NCBI GenBank assembly: GCA_015956445.1
Contig: WIUZ02000009.1
Coordinates: 1 to 64,000, forward strand
Direction: 5' to 3'
DNA from: Thelephora terrestris
Taxonomy: Eukaryota > Basidiomycota > Agaricomycetes > Thelephorales > Thelephoraceae
DNA: 64,000 nucleotides
Below the pieces are notes generated by a model. That model was not told the DNA's origin. It searched no databases and saw only the letters and a list, made by a program, of their open reading frames with translations. This document shows, piece by piece, positions 13,048 through 24,283 of the stretch. The position numbers and the translations under genes are program-made. The stretch's first letter is position 1. Every line of letters begins with the position of its first letter.

Positions 13048-14344
13048 CTAATCAATATCTCTTCGGATCCTTTGTACTACTTCCAACGCCGATCTCACCA
13101 ACTCCTCATTCAGCCAGTTCTGCTCCCGGATCTCATTCGGGTCCACGTCCGACAGATCGTCGTAATCTGGAAGTTCCGTGTCAGAGTTCGGCTCGCTATC
13201 GGGAACGAACTCAGCGTACGGATCGTACTCCAGAGCAGGCCATTGACGGCGACTACCCCAAGGAGTAGATACGAACTCAGGACGAGGGGTATCCCTGCGG
13301 ACAACTCCTACGTTCTGATAGAACTCCTCGCTCCCAATCTCAATGACCTCGTCATCAATCGGAACCAACCTGTTCTCGTGACGGACCAACAAACGAGCAG
13401 GCGGCGACTCAGCCCGGTTAGGGATGATCGGCGACCCGGCCCGATGCAGAACCTCCTCTCCCTCCTCTTCTTCGACTCGGACTACCGGCTCGTTATACCT
13501 CCTCTGGAGCTCCCGGACCTCTCCGGTCAACTCGGAGACACGACGAGTAAGGCGAACCTAAAGGAATAGGGTTAGAAGAGATCAATTATCTTCAACCCCT
13601 ACCCCTTACCTTATCGTCCTCCAATTCTCCGGTTTTGGTAACCAGAGCCCGAACCAAGTCCTTCAAGGTAGTCACCTCTCCCTAAAGGAAATGTTGGGTT
13701 AGAGAAGTCAGTTGTCTCCCGACCCCACATTTACCTTTAGCAAATCAATATCGGCCCCCTGCCGAACAACGGTATCTTCCTGTCCGTGAATAACCCCTTG
13801 CATGTCCTCCTTCCAATTCTCCAACGCTTCTATCTCCTCACGACGACCATCGATGCGTTCGTTGACGTGAGCCACTTCGTCCATCAGCATGGACCCAACG
13901 TTCCCCGTATGAAGAACGCTGGCCTCCAACACGGAGTTGAAGGTCTCGTTGGCTTCCGTCACGAACTCGACACCCCTATTGAGGAGTTCGTTTGCGTACG
14001 GTGAACTAGCCACAAAGCCTTCGGAGTCTGAGAGGGCAGAGATGGCAGTTAGAAGGTCGGGTCCTCGGTTTAGAGGCGCGAGCCTCTAGGGAATCTGCGG
14101 GAAGCGAATGAACAGTGAGAGGGAAAGTCGGGATACGAACAGGAGAACGAGACAGAAGACGACAGGAAAGCCAGGGCACGAAACTACCAATAGTCAACTA
14201 AGGGAAACGTCGGGAAACGTCGGGACGAGATAGTCAGAAATCGGGACACCAGCGGGACACGAGAGACCAGAGGGACGACGAGAACGAGGGCAAGACGACG
14301 AGGGAACCGAAGGGAGGGCCGTAGCAACGCTGCTAGGCCTCAGA

Positions 14345-14376
<32 letters not shown>

Positions 14377-17300
14377 GGAACGCTGCTGATTGATTCTGTG
14401 GTCTATCGAATACAGGGGCCTTTATATACAATGCTAAGGGCTCTGAGAACGAAGGGAACCAAAGGGAACGAACCAAAATGATGTCAAGAGACCTTATGAC
14501 GAGTCTATGACATAGGGAAGGCGGGGGATCGAAGGGAATGATGAAGGAAAGGAATGTGGTTGAGAAATGAACCAGAGGGAGGTCTGGAGTCGCAAGCAGG
14601 GCGATCGATCGAGACGTGATCGGGACGCAGAGAATGGGGATAGGGAGATGAGAACTAAAGATATAAAACGTACTGAAAAGTCGGGACACAATCGGGACTG
14701 ATCGGGACGTGATCGGGAGGGAATGTGAAGGAAACAAAGTCCTAGGGATACTAAATGCTAAGAAACGCAAGTCGCAGGTCGCAGGTCGCAGGTCGAGGGG
14801 GCGCAGGTCGCAGGTCGAGGGGGCGCAGGTCGCAGGTCTAAGTCGCAGGTCGCAGGTCGAAAGGGGAAAACGTCGGGACGTCGCGATGTCGCGAAGAGGG
14901 ATAAGAAGAGAGGGAAGTGTAGCGAAGCAAAGGGACAGCGAATCCTCATCGGGACAGTCGAGAATGCTGAGGGAAGTCATCTAGACCTCGCGCAGCGGTT
15001 GTCGATAGTCGAGAGAAGGTCGCGATTCCGGATAGTGTCCAAAATACGGTCACGACAACGGGTTAGTCTCGATGCGCGCCAACTTGCGCCGAGACACCCT
15101 TCGAGCAGCCTGGAGGAAATCCCTGAAACCTAAAAGGAGTTAGCTTGGTTTCTGTCAGGGCCACTCTTCGCCCTTCAGGTACCAGTGCTGTTGGCGAGTC
15201 GCAACTCCAACCAACAAGAAACAATGGGGCAAAGGGGGAACGACTTCCCTATATCCACCCAAAGTCTACGTGGTCCAAAACGCGATGGACGAGCGTTCTC
15301 CGGTAGGTTGTCCGAATTCACAGCAGGAGTGCCGAGCCTCTATCAGGTAAATCCCTTTCGTCTTCTGAGGGCAGATACAAGAGCCCGAGGATGGCGCCTC
15401 AAACTGATGACTTGATCCAAAGAGCAGTGCGGAACTCGATGTCGTGTCCGAGCTCGCTTCAAACACCGGTTAAGGATCAAGACTGAGTGAGAGAGGAGAG
15501 CGAACGGTTCAAGGAGTTACTCGATAAGCTCTTCAGTGGCCTACAGCAAATACACCGATGCTGCAAGGAGAAGAGGACTTCCCGAGATATCAAAGATGGG
15601 GAGTCCTCAGCTACTCTACTGGTACCTATATAGGAGAGTGGCCGGGACATGGATAACCCTATCTAATAATAACTCGGGGCAAGGAAGGGCCGAGAGTAAG
15701 CTGGAACAGTAAGCGGCCCGGGATGTAGAATAGAAGTGATAAAGGAATGACTAATGGGTCAGGGTTCGTGAGAGAATAAGAACGGGGTCATGACGTCGTG
15801 TGGGAAAGGAATGACAAAGGATAATATCACATGCAAGGACGAACCAATGAGAGGACGACGCGTCAGCTCGTCCGATCGGGACAACAAAGGACCGAACGGG
15901 GCGTGAATGTTGAAGGCGAATGTATGAGGAGTCTGGACCGGTGAAACGATGGGCCGAGCCAATGGCGAATAGGGCGCGGGCGCTGTCAAGGGTCGAATAA
16001 AGCGTAGTGCGAACCGGCCATTGGATCCATCAAACTCCCTTCTTCCCAAATCAACAATCCCACCAACCAACTACTCATCCATTATGCCCATGATCTCCGA
16101 TCGTGTCTTCCGTGCTGAGAACAGCACCACTACCATCGAGTCTGCGGATCCGCGCTCCGTACAGAACAAGAGTTACTTCCTTCCGAACGCCAACGTGGCG
16201 TACCCTAGTTATCGCGAGGTGCGACGTCACGTGTCGCTGTTTGCTGGCAACAACTGACATCGCATCGTAGATCTTCGCGGTTGCCGCCAAAGTGGATGCT
16301 CGACAACTGGAGGCGACGATAGTCAAACCTCCCAACTACTTGACCATAGACGACGAGCTGTGGTACCACAACTTGATCGACCACAAGTTGCAAGAGTCTA
16401 TGCGCGGGGTCACGTTTGACACCGAGTTGCGTATGCCATGGGAGACTCCGGTGGCGTCATCGTTATGGGGTCTTCTGAAGATGGGAATCTACGACCTGGG
16501 AAATGGCGAAGGAAGGTGGCCGGGAGCGACTCGTTCGCAACACTTTACAGCAGCCGTTGGTCACCGTCTCTGGTTCCTTTTGAGGACCGAACAGAAAGCG
16601 GTGAGTCGGTCTGTGCATCCCGCTTGTGGGATAACACTGACAGGCTCGTAGAATGAGCGGCTGAAGCGTGAGGTGAAGGAAGCGAAAGATGATGCCCGTA
16701 GGATGTACTCGGAAGCGTTGGACATAAAGAAGACGCTACTCCTGATGAACGATACGCTTCGCGTCACGTTTGAGAGCGAGATGCTGGCGATGCGTGAAGA
16801 ACACAATCGGTTGGTCGAGTCCTTGAAGGAACGGGATGACACCATTCAACGAGACCTGATCGAGGTCGACCGACGGCTCAACCGTCATAGAAGGGCTCTG
16901 AATGAGCTCGACACCAAGGTTGGTGCGACTTCTCCTGGTCTTTGTCCAAGAGAGCTCATGCCATTCCTAGGTTGATACGTTGGACGACGCTTTGCCATTG
17001 TTGGGCGCTCGAGTCGAATCGATGAGCGAGCGGTTGTGTCACTGCCGCACTCGTTCGGTAGCTGCGGTTCGCGACGAGTCCGAGGACGAGTCAATACCAG
17101 ATCGGATGGCCTCTCCCATAGGTGGGATGTCGGTTGACATATTTGGCTTGTCCACTGACATCTCTTCTTAGCTTCCGATGGGTCGTACCGCACACCTGCG
17201 CATACTGATGGCGGGGAGGAGGTCGTTCGCGAGACGTCTGAGGAGACGGCCGTGAATCCGGTTAGCAGTTCTCCCGAGTTGGAGTACGCGGGGGAGAACG

Positions 17301-18308
17301 AAGTGGCTGTTCCGATTCCGCCTCCGTCGATCTCGCCGGTGCGTGGGCAACGTTCTATCCGTGCTCGTCGTTGGGTTCCTTATCGCGGGGCACTTCGTCC
17401 AGCGCACCGCATGCGTCCCAGTAATCCCAACGTTGTCCGCCAGGGTGGAGACATTGAATCCACCGTCCTATTCCGATGCGACGATGCTACAGCGTCGCGT
17501 GGATCGCGGCAAGCTGATTCCGGTGGAGTCCGTCGACGTGAACGGCTTAACCGACCTTACGCTCTTGTCGGTCCAGCGTGCAGCGGAAGCCGTTCGCCTG
17601 GTGGCTCAACTGACCGAGAGAGTGGAGGGTTGGTCAGTCCAGAGGACTCTGGATCAGACTATGGTCGATTCAGCGAGGAACCGCCTTCGCGCCGAGGTTC
17701 AGTTAGCCGTCGCTCATCGTCTGGAGGAAGCTCGGGTCGTCGAGATGGTCGACGAGGAAGTCGACGAGAATGTCTCGGAGGGGACGGAGGAGGAGGTTGC
17801 CAGTGCTGAGGAGTACTGGCAAACCAGGTCTTGACGACCAAGGTTTGTACGCCTTAGTCCTCGTTCATAGAGTCTGGGCGGATTCAACTCCGTCGGTTTG
17901 GTAGTCTCATGTCTTCGCCGCGCGCCCTGTGTAATATCATCAGTGTCCTTGTCTGTGTTCCTTGATGACGTGTGAGTCGTGATAAAGAAAATGATAAGAT
18001 AGGAAAGGGGTATAGGTAAGGAAAGTGGGCGCAAGTTGGGTGTAAAAAATGGTTCAAAATGGGAATAAAGTTCAGCACGCTGACAGTTTCCTAGATCGGA
18101 ATTCGCAAGCAGGGCCCCCACCTAAATCAGAGAAACCCTCATTAGGGTCGGCGGTGGCGGTCCGGTCCATAACAGCTCCCAAAGTGGGATAAGGACGGGA
18201 CGGATCACGACGGGCATGGGAGAAGCGGTCGATATTATAGTTATTCTCCTGAACAGGAGAATAAGAGGAAGAACAACGAGTAGGATTGCGAGTAGAAGCA
18301 CGAGGCAT
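13048..18308 (-). CDS. Coiled-coil protein gene of unit X, interrupted
   Basis: The gene is not a family I recognise. Exon 1 (18308-18122) begins MPRASTRNPTRCSSSY and is basic and Ser-rich. Exon 2 starts at 15129 and, past a solo LTR, ends at 13735. Exon 3 is 13681-13610 and exon 4 is 13557-13048. Exon 2 and 3 encode heptad-rich helix (for instance NERIDGRREEIEALENW, GADIDLLK, LVRALVTKTGELEDDK). The C-terminal exon is acidic and disordered, ending NEELVRSALEVVQRIRR. A TATA box (TATATAAC) lies about 60 bases upstream of the start. Unit A sits inside intron 1 and a solo LTR inside exon 2, so it is a fossil here. The architecture of basic head, coiled coil in short exons and disordered tail matches the genes in units A and B. 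Confidence 0.62.
14002..15057 (-). repeat. Solo LTR of the gypsy family, inserted in unit X
   Basis: Inverted copy of the 7298-8322 LTR with the same ends (TGTCGTGACCG and GGCTAGTTCA on the minus strand). ACGG flanks it on both sides (13998-14001 and 15058-15061). It splits exon 2 of the unit X gene. It contains the same (GA)n run and an expanded CGCAGGT/CGACCTG minisatellite at about 14766-14860. Confidence 0.88.
15153..18085 (+). mobile_element. Unit A: TGTCAGG...CTGACA gene-bearing element in an intron of X
   Basis: It starts TGTCAGGGCCACTCTTCG and ends GCACGCTGACA, 2933 bp. GTTTC is repeated at both edges (15148-15152 and 18086-18090), a clear 5-bp target repeat. It lies in intron 1 of the unit X gene, in the opposite orientation. 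The first 500 bases hold a TATA-like TACCTATATAGGAGAG (about 15630). One spliced gene follows (16084-17809). Its first 1.1 kb is closely matched by unit C (52872 onwards, minus a solo LTR). No enzyme domain is visible. Ends and repeat length resemble integrase-type insertion. Confidence 0.75.
16084..17809 (+). CDS. Coiled-coil protein of unit A, function unknown
   Basis: Five exons are supported: 16084-16218, 16271-16600, 16652-16918, 16971-17121, 17172-17809, all with GT-AG introns of about 50 bases and consistent phases, giving about 506 residues. Exon 2 carries a compact domain with LTIDDELWYHNLIDHKLQ, MRG and GIYDL. Exon 3 is a long coiled coil (NERLKREVKEAKDDARR onwards). Exon 4 ends in a Cys/His pair (LCHCRT). 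Exon 5 has ELEYAGEN, a Pro-rich stretch, AHRMRPSNPN and RLNRPY, then an Arg/Ser-rich tail. The same landmarks appear in the same order in the unit B gene. A second frame, shifted by one, stays open from 17343 to 17834. The start ATG is the first after the promoter and is shared with unit C. Confidence 0.68.
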
Positions 18309-18996
18309 ATTGGCTGTGTGTGTAACAAAGGTGGGTTTGTTGGAAGACCAGTCATCCAACCCCCTTTAGTTATATACCAAATACCACGCCCCTTCCACGA
18401 CTCAGGAGTTGAGTCATCATTTCTATTGTTTACTGCGCATGACCCACATGACATCATATGCCCCTATTTCTTAGTCATATGCTCCCCTTTTGCCATTGGC
18501 TGTTAGTCAGTCATACCCACATTCCTTCCGAACATTCTCAGGCTACGTCATGCTTTGTAACTGCTTTGTAATGCTCTCAAATTGCTATTGGCCGCCACAC
18601 TTTCGTTTATCAGCTGATAATTTGTAGCATTAGTCACCACGTAACGCACAGACCATGCAGTGCTGCGCACGGACCATGTTTGTCTGTGTTTAGGGTAGTT
18701 ACATATCACAGTCACGTCACAAATCTAAGTAGTATATATACTCAGAGTAGTTTAGCCTGTACTCCTTAGATTTGTTATCATCAGACTCTCCGTGACCTCT
18801 ACTGCTGTGTGCTTAGAGCAAGAGTGCCTGAAGACCCTTGTCTCCTTCTTTCTCCTCTTTTCCAATCTAGTCTGTGAAGAGACTTCCGATATCCCTGGGT
18901 TTGCATCAGGGTTATAACTGTGTGTTTGACCCCTGATTGTGATAGGTTTGGATAGCAAGTGTGCTATTGAACTGTAGAGGTCGCGTCGGCCTGACA
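18309..18996 (-). promoter_or_regulatory. 5' region of unit X with TATA box
   Basis: Non-coding region upstream of the X gene. A minus-strand TATA box lies at about 18367-18374, and the word CCGCCACACTTT, also present near the HSP70-like promoters, at about 18592-18603. The outer 370 bases (about 18629-18996) recur almost unchanged at 63450-63817 and contain a plus-strand AGTAGTATATATACTCAG block, so this end may also promote outward or antisense transcription. Confidence 0.5.
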
Positions 18997-21394
18997 GGCT
19001 ATGTCCGTGTCCACGATGCTTGATGCCGAAGACCAAGCTCGATCGAATGGGTCACCGATGGGATATTGATTTTAGGTTGAAGTCAGTACGGAAATACCTT
19101 GCGGACAAAGTAAGACAAGCACGGAAGATCATTTATAAGTTGGGACAGGCTGTGGCTGGCTCCGGTGTTGATGGCGTGCTCAAGGCAACATCCTCGGTGC
19201 CGGTTCTTGTGAGCGAACTTCCCTGCCATTAATTTGATGGTATCTAACGAGATATGGAATAGAACACTTTTGTCGAACGGCTTGGCGAAAGCATTGATGT
19301 CTCACGAATGATGGTCGTCGACCTCATGCATGAGTTTGAACTTGGAGTTTGGAAAACTCTGTTCACACACTTGGTTCGCATCCTCCATGCAGCATCTGAA
19401 CGACCAGGCGCTCTTGCCGACGAGTTAAATGCAAGGTATGCCTGCAAAAACTTAAAATGGATAGACATTAATGCACGAGACAGGTTTCGCCAGGTCCCTA
19501 CTTTCGGTCGATACACCATCCGTCGTTTTCACAATAACGTGTCCGAAATGAAAAAACTTGCGGCTCGTGACTTTGAGGATATTCTCCAGGTGCGTAGGTA
19601 GGATTTATCACAGTTTCTCCTGTATACAGAAACCCGTACTGGTCAGTGTTCCATCCCGGCATTTGAAGGTCTCCTCCCTGAGCCATTCAACACCATGTTA
19701 CTCCGACTTTTGTACAAGGCTGCGGAATGGCACGCCCTCACCAAACTTAGGTTGCATACCGACTCTACCCTCGACCTTCTCGAAGAAGTTACGAAAGAAT
19801 TTGGATATCTTATGCGGCAATTTCGGAACAAGACTTCCGATGAGTTCAACACGGTGGAACTCCCTCGTGGTGCCGATGCACGCAATGGCAGGACACGCTC
19901 CTCCAAGAAGAAAGAACTAAACCTCAACACCTACAAGTTCCATGCACTTGCCGACTACGTATCTACTATTCGGCTCTTTGGCACGACCGATTCCTATTCA
20001 ACTTTGATCGCAAGTTCATTTCTTATGATGTCATCTTCATATGACGCTTATCATCCACTTACAGGGTGAACTTGCCCATCGTTTGGTCAAACGCCTGTAT
20101 GGTTTGACAAACAAACAGGATGCGCCTGGGCAGGTCGCATCCCGATACTGCCGGGAAAAACACTTCAGTTCCCCTAGTAACTCACATGATCTCACCCTGA
20201 CTCTGGCCCATGAACCTGAACATGATAGCTCTGGCGATTCGCCAGAGCTCCACCACACAATCACAAATTCCCGCAACAATCCTACCCCACTATCTTCCTT
20301 TTCGAACACCCCTGACCCCGCCAAAAGGGTAAGCCTATATTTACGTGGAGTCCACGTTCTGACATGCCCTCCAGAATTTCATTCACAAACTTCGTATTCA
20401 CCTTCTCAGCCGACTTCTCGGGGGAGGCCTCGATAGCGACGATCCCTCTCTGTTTACGGACGAAGAACGGAATTCGGTTCGGATAGTCAACAACACTGTC
20501 TTCTCGGCAAAGCAATTCTCAGTAAACTACACGACATACGACATTCGTCGTGACCGGGATACCATAAGCCCCAGGAGCCATCCCTATGTTATGGTTCGGT
20601 CGCCTGAAGCAGGTGACAGCTCCCATCCTTATTGGTATGCGCAGGTGCTTGGCATCTACCACACGATCGCCTCGACAAGCCATCCAGCGGCCCCAAAACA
20701 GTCTGCCCAATCGGTACAGTTCTTGTGGGTTCGATGGCTTGGTATTGAGCCTGGATATCATTCTGGCTCTCGAGTGGCTCGCTTGCCGAAGGTTGGTTTT
20801 GTCGAGGCAACAGACGATGACGCGTTTGGGTTCCTGGACCCAGATCTTGTCATCCGAGGTTCTCACCTCATCCCTGCATTCTATTCTGGGCGGACCTGCA
20901 ACTTGATGCCATATAACGGACCCACAGTAGCACGCCCCATTGACGAGAAGGAGGATTGGGTGAATTTTTATGTGAACATGTAGGATATGCGGTTGAACAT
21001 ATTCAAACGCTAATACTAATCCTCACTTGGTCTCAGCTTTGTAGATCGCGATATGTTTGTGCGTTATCTCGGCGGAGGTATCGGTCACCTCGAACAGTTC
21101 CCCCCCGCCAACAATGACAACGAAATCACATATGAATACGGCGATGAAGATGATGGGATAGCCATGGACGATGGCGGGACCAGGGAAACCGACGAAAATG
21201 AAAGTGATGAAAATGAACAGAGCGAGTCCGAAGGGGACGACAAGGAGGATGAGCAAGACGGATGGTCAGACCCCGGAGAGAGCTCTGATGAGGATATGGG
21301 AAATACATACTAATCAATAGGCCAGAATATTTGTGATTGAGACGTGCTGTCTTTTTCTTTCCCCAACAACATCGCCGTCCCTTTTGTGCATGAT

Positions 21395-22694
21395 TCTAAA
21401 CTTTCATGTCTTCTTTACCCGCGCACCATGAGGATCCCTACAAACCCTGCCAACCCGTCGTTATGCCCACCCCCGCACTCCGGTAAGGCAGGGTTTTTGT
21501 GGGTCGTTTCCATGGTGCACAGCGTACTCCCCATCTCTCGACTCCATGTTTGGTTCAATCGTTTGGACTCTGACGGCCACCGTTCATCGTCCTGGAAGAC
21601 TCACTCCAAGGATGGAAACTGTGCGCACCATCAATGTGGTTGCCACTCCCAGCGAGGACGCTACTGAGGACGTCGAGAGTGTCACCGCCAACAAAACATG
21701 GGAAGACCAGATGGTGTATTGCTTGTCTATCGTTGGACGAGCGTTTCCCATCGGAACTAAGGTCCCAGTTCAGCTCACGCTTCTGCCTATTGCGAAGATC
21801 CAAATCTACAAGGTGTCTGCGGCGATCGATGGTGCGTCGTTGTAATTTTCTATAACAAGGCCCCCGCTCTGAAAGTCACCTTCCCTTTTTCCAACAGAGA
21901 AGGTCATGTACTACTCAGAAACGCAGAAAGTCGCCAAGGTTCCAAAGGTGACTCGGCAGGTCCTCTGTTGCCTGAAGGATTTCGATAAGAGCCGTGCGCC
22001 CATCCTTCCTCTTACCAAAACGGATCCTCATAAATCTCCACTGTACGCACTCGCGCGTGAAGATCCTGAGTACACAGGACAAAGTGAAGAAGAACGTGTA
22101 GCAGAGTTGGCGGCAGAATGGATGGGTCCTGGACCATGGCCGCTTCGGTTCAATGTCGAAAACTTCAACACCTACGGCGCACTGCGTCCGACCAACATGA
22201 AAAAGAAGGAACATCACCGTTTCTCATACGCTCATGATCACTATTCGAGTCGAGAAAACGCCTGCGGGTGAAGCAGGTGGGGACGGTTCAATATAATCAT
22301 TCAGTACCCAATTCATTTACTTTCGGTGAGTTTGTCTCGCATGTGGTGCGCCGTGGTTCTGAAGACTGACCATAATTCTATAGCATCTGTGCAACCAGAA
22401 GTATACCTCCCTCCCAGCATATTTGCCAATGTGGCACTCCGCTCTAGAGTCGCCTGGAAATCATCATCTTCGAAACCCGGTCCATCGAGCATCGTCCGCA
22501 AAGTTTTAACAGCTGAACACGATGCTCCCACCCCAGAGTATGTTGCCCCAACGGACCCCACTCAGAGGATTACATTGGAAGGGAGGGAGCAGCTCACCCT
22601 CCAGTTCGAGCGGCTTGTAACCGGCCAGGAGGCTGAGACAGGAGAACCCCCGCCTTGCCAACTCAACTCCACCGTGTTTTCCGACCCACTCTAA
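21395..22694 (+). pseudogene. Arrestin-like protein gene, decayed remnant
   Basis: The recognisable part starts about 21546 with LTATVHRPGRLTPRMETVRT, followed by WEDQMVYCLSIVGRAFPIG and VPVQLTLLPIAKIQIYKV. After an intron (about 21830-21898) come EKVMYYSETQKVAK, ILPLTKTDPHKSPL and MGPGPWPLRFNV. The expected NITVSHTLMITIRVEK follows in another phase, so there is a one-base shift near 22205. A last exon from about 22384 has HLCNQKYTSLPAY, and FERLVTGQEAETGEPPP near 22600 matches the usual tail. These blocks are those of basidiomycete arrestin C-domain proteins, which act as adaptors in membrane-protein ubiquitination. The N-terminal arrestin lobe is missing or too decayed to see. The gene lies just after the Plavaka transposase. 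Confidence 0.65.
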
Positions 22695-23811
22695 CTCCGC
22701 GCCTATGCGGACGCCAGTGAAGGATTCCCAGCCAAATCTTTTTCGCGCTCTCGACGAGCCGCCCCGTCACGCCGACGCCGGGGTCGGTGCTAAACGCAAA
22801 CCCGCTCCTCTACCCAAGACAACACCCTTGCGAAAACCCGCTGTTACGCCGCTCAAAGTCACAACTGCTGCTCCGTTACCCACTCATTCATCAAACGATT
22901 CCTTCTCCTTCTGCCGGCTTGCGCCACTTTCAGCGAGTCGGTCAACAACAAACAATCGCAACTCGCGGTGTTAGGCCGTTCAGTACCTGATTTGACTACA
23001 ACGCGAAGGTCATTGATCTTCTGGGTCTTCCCCTCGCCGACCCTCCCGACTTTCGCAACCGCAAATTCTCCCACAAAATGAACTTGTTACTTTCTGATCT
23101 GCCAGTGCGTAATCAACCCACTCGTCGCGCCGGAAGTCTCCAACACAGTTCACTCCCATAGAACAGATCTCCCGAGTGTCAAGTCCATCCACCTCGATCC
23201 GTCGTCCGTTAACTGCATCTGAGATTTCGGTCGCCTTCTATATTTGCATCCATTGGAGCGAGTAACCTATCATTGTACAGAAACATACAAATATACTTTT
23301 GATGTCGGGACTTTAAGGAGCTGCAGGGTGCCCAACCACTTTCCTGTATTAGTCAACAACCTGGGTCTCGGTTGCTGGCACCCATACACGGCGCCGGATG
23401 AAGATACACCGACCCTCACTGACAGCCCAATGACATACAATATAATTAACGATTCAGGCAATGGCAAGTGTTTAAATGCGGTTACCTACTGTATCTCATA
23501 GTTATCACACTCAGGTAGGAGCAATACAAGGTTCTCTACCGAAATACAAGGTCCAGATGAGGAGGCGGCACGAGCATGCATTTAATCACAACCATCACGT
23601 GTGGAACGGACATCGGGTTATAATTTATTATAATCATCATCTGTGAAACAGATATCGGGTTATGATTCATCGCGATTACCGCCGCGGACACGGACAATGA
23701 GTTATAACGCCTTACAAGCCCCTGTCCAGGAAGCGATCCGCCATCAGGCCCTGTCAGTCTTTCCACGATTTGCTGATGCACGTTTAGAAAGAGAAAACCG
23801 TCAGGAACGGC
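22695..23811. other. Stretch without a recognised gene
   Basis: A Lys/Pro-rich open frame (22705-22974) and short frames at 23244-23501 and 23643-23837 occur, but none shows a motif or a convincing exon chain. A short imperfect repeat around 23590-23670 (ATCGGGTTATRATTYAT, two copies) is present. Confidence 0.4.
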
Positions 23812-24107
23812 TCAGAGCCATGGTAAAACCCCTATGATCTTCGGAATTAGTGCTAGGAAAGGACGCATGTGATCCGAGTCGCGCACCCTTTTAATTACGA
23901 CCAGGCTATCTTCCGTCAATAAGACATCTGACGGTAGATTTCCAGGGAGTCGGATGGCACGGTAGAAGCCTCCGTCATCGTCGGTCGGCATCACGGTGTT
24001 CCAAGTGCCAGGGATCCCCTCACAGTGTGGCATTGAGGAATCCCACCCTACCCTCATTAGTCGACGAGGGCTCAAATCGTAGACAAGGGCGATTGCTGCG
24101 TCGGAAT

Positions 24108-24283
24108 CGCATCAGAATAGGTGGCAGCGACATTATTTGTCGATTATTTCACCTTATTCACCTTTTCGTTGGTTATTTCGTGATTATTCGATGTAGGTCA
24201 AAAAGTTAGGTAAGGAATAACCTCAAATAACTTCAAATAACCTCACATAACTTCGATAATCTTGTGCCACCTTTTCTGATGCG
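24108..24283. mobile_element. Small MITE in the F-box gene
   Basis: The 176 bp element has 19-bp terminal inverted repeats, CGCATCAGAATAGGTGGCA on the left and the same with one mismatch on the right. The interior is AT-rich, has repeated AATAACCTCAAATAACTTC words and no coding capacity. F-box coding sequence flanks it on both sides. A clear target repeat was not found. Confidence 0.75.

Larger units (their letters stand above)
12584..18996 (-). mobile_element. Unit X: TG...CA-bounded gene-bearing element with nested insertions
   Basis: The block splits the Plavaka transposase between codons. GGCTA is repeated at both edges (12579-12583 and 18997-19001); the match extends to GGCTATGT. On the minus strand it starts TGTCAGGCCGACG and ends ATCATCACA. 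Without unit A (15153-18085) and the solo LTR (14002-15057) it is about 2.4 kb. It carries one spliced minus-strand gene. Its start resembles that of units A, B and C (TGTCAGGGCC). Its first 370 bases recur at 63450-63817. No transposase, integrase or reverse transcriptase is visible. It could be an oversized solo LTR with its own gene or a non-autonomous DNA element using an integrase-like enzyme. Confidence 0.7.
9852..21313 (+). pseudogene. Plavaka-type transposase, split by two nested insertions
   Basis: This is a KDZ-related Plavaka transposase typical of agaricomycetes. The first exon (9852-10032) carries a C2H2-like finger (CTGCWKKPGSLTRHQKTC). Exon 2 (10080-11229) holds MFWSDSTHLTNFGTAKLWP and SGACNHLAYIPS. 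Coding resumes after a solo LTR at 12275 (DSFESWIASWHPHW, DDDFIHAMIYG, RIFTYSADYPEK), then is interrupted by the block 12584-18996 and resumes at 19002 with CPCPRCLMPKTK. Later exons show VVDLMHEFELGVWK, RQVPTFGRYTIRRF, GTTDSYST, HPYWYAQVLGIYH, LWVRWLGIEPGYHSG and, in the last exon from 21037, DRDMFVRYLGGGIGH with an acidic tail. Most introns have normal GT-AG ends; the donor near 20000 looks weak. Apart from the insertions the frame is largely open, so they seem recent. Confidence 0.9.

Noticed and set aside
18752-19036. Minus-strand 94-codon gene at the unit X end
   Set aside because: It lies within the repeated outer end of X and crosses its border into the transposase gene, so the frame is accidental.
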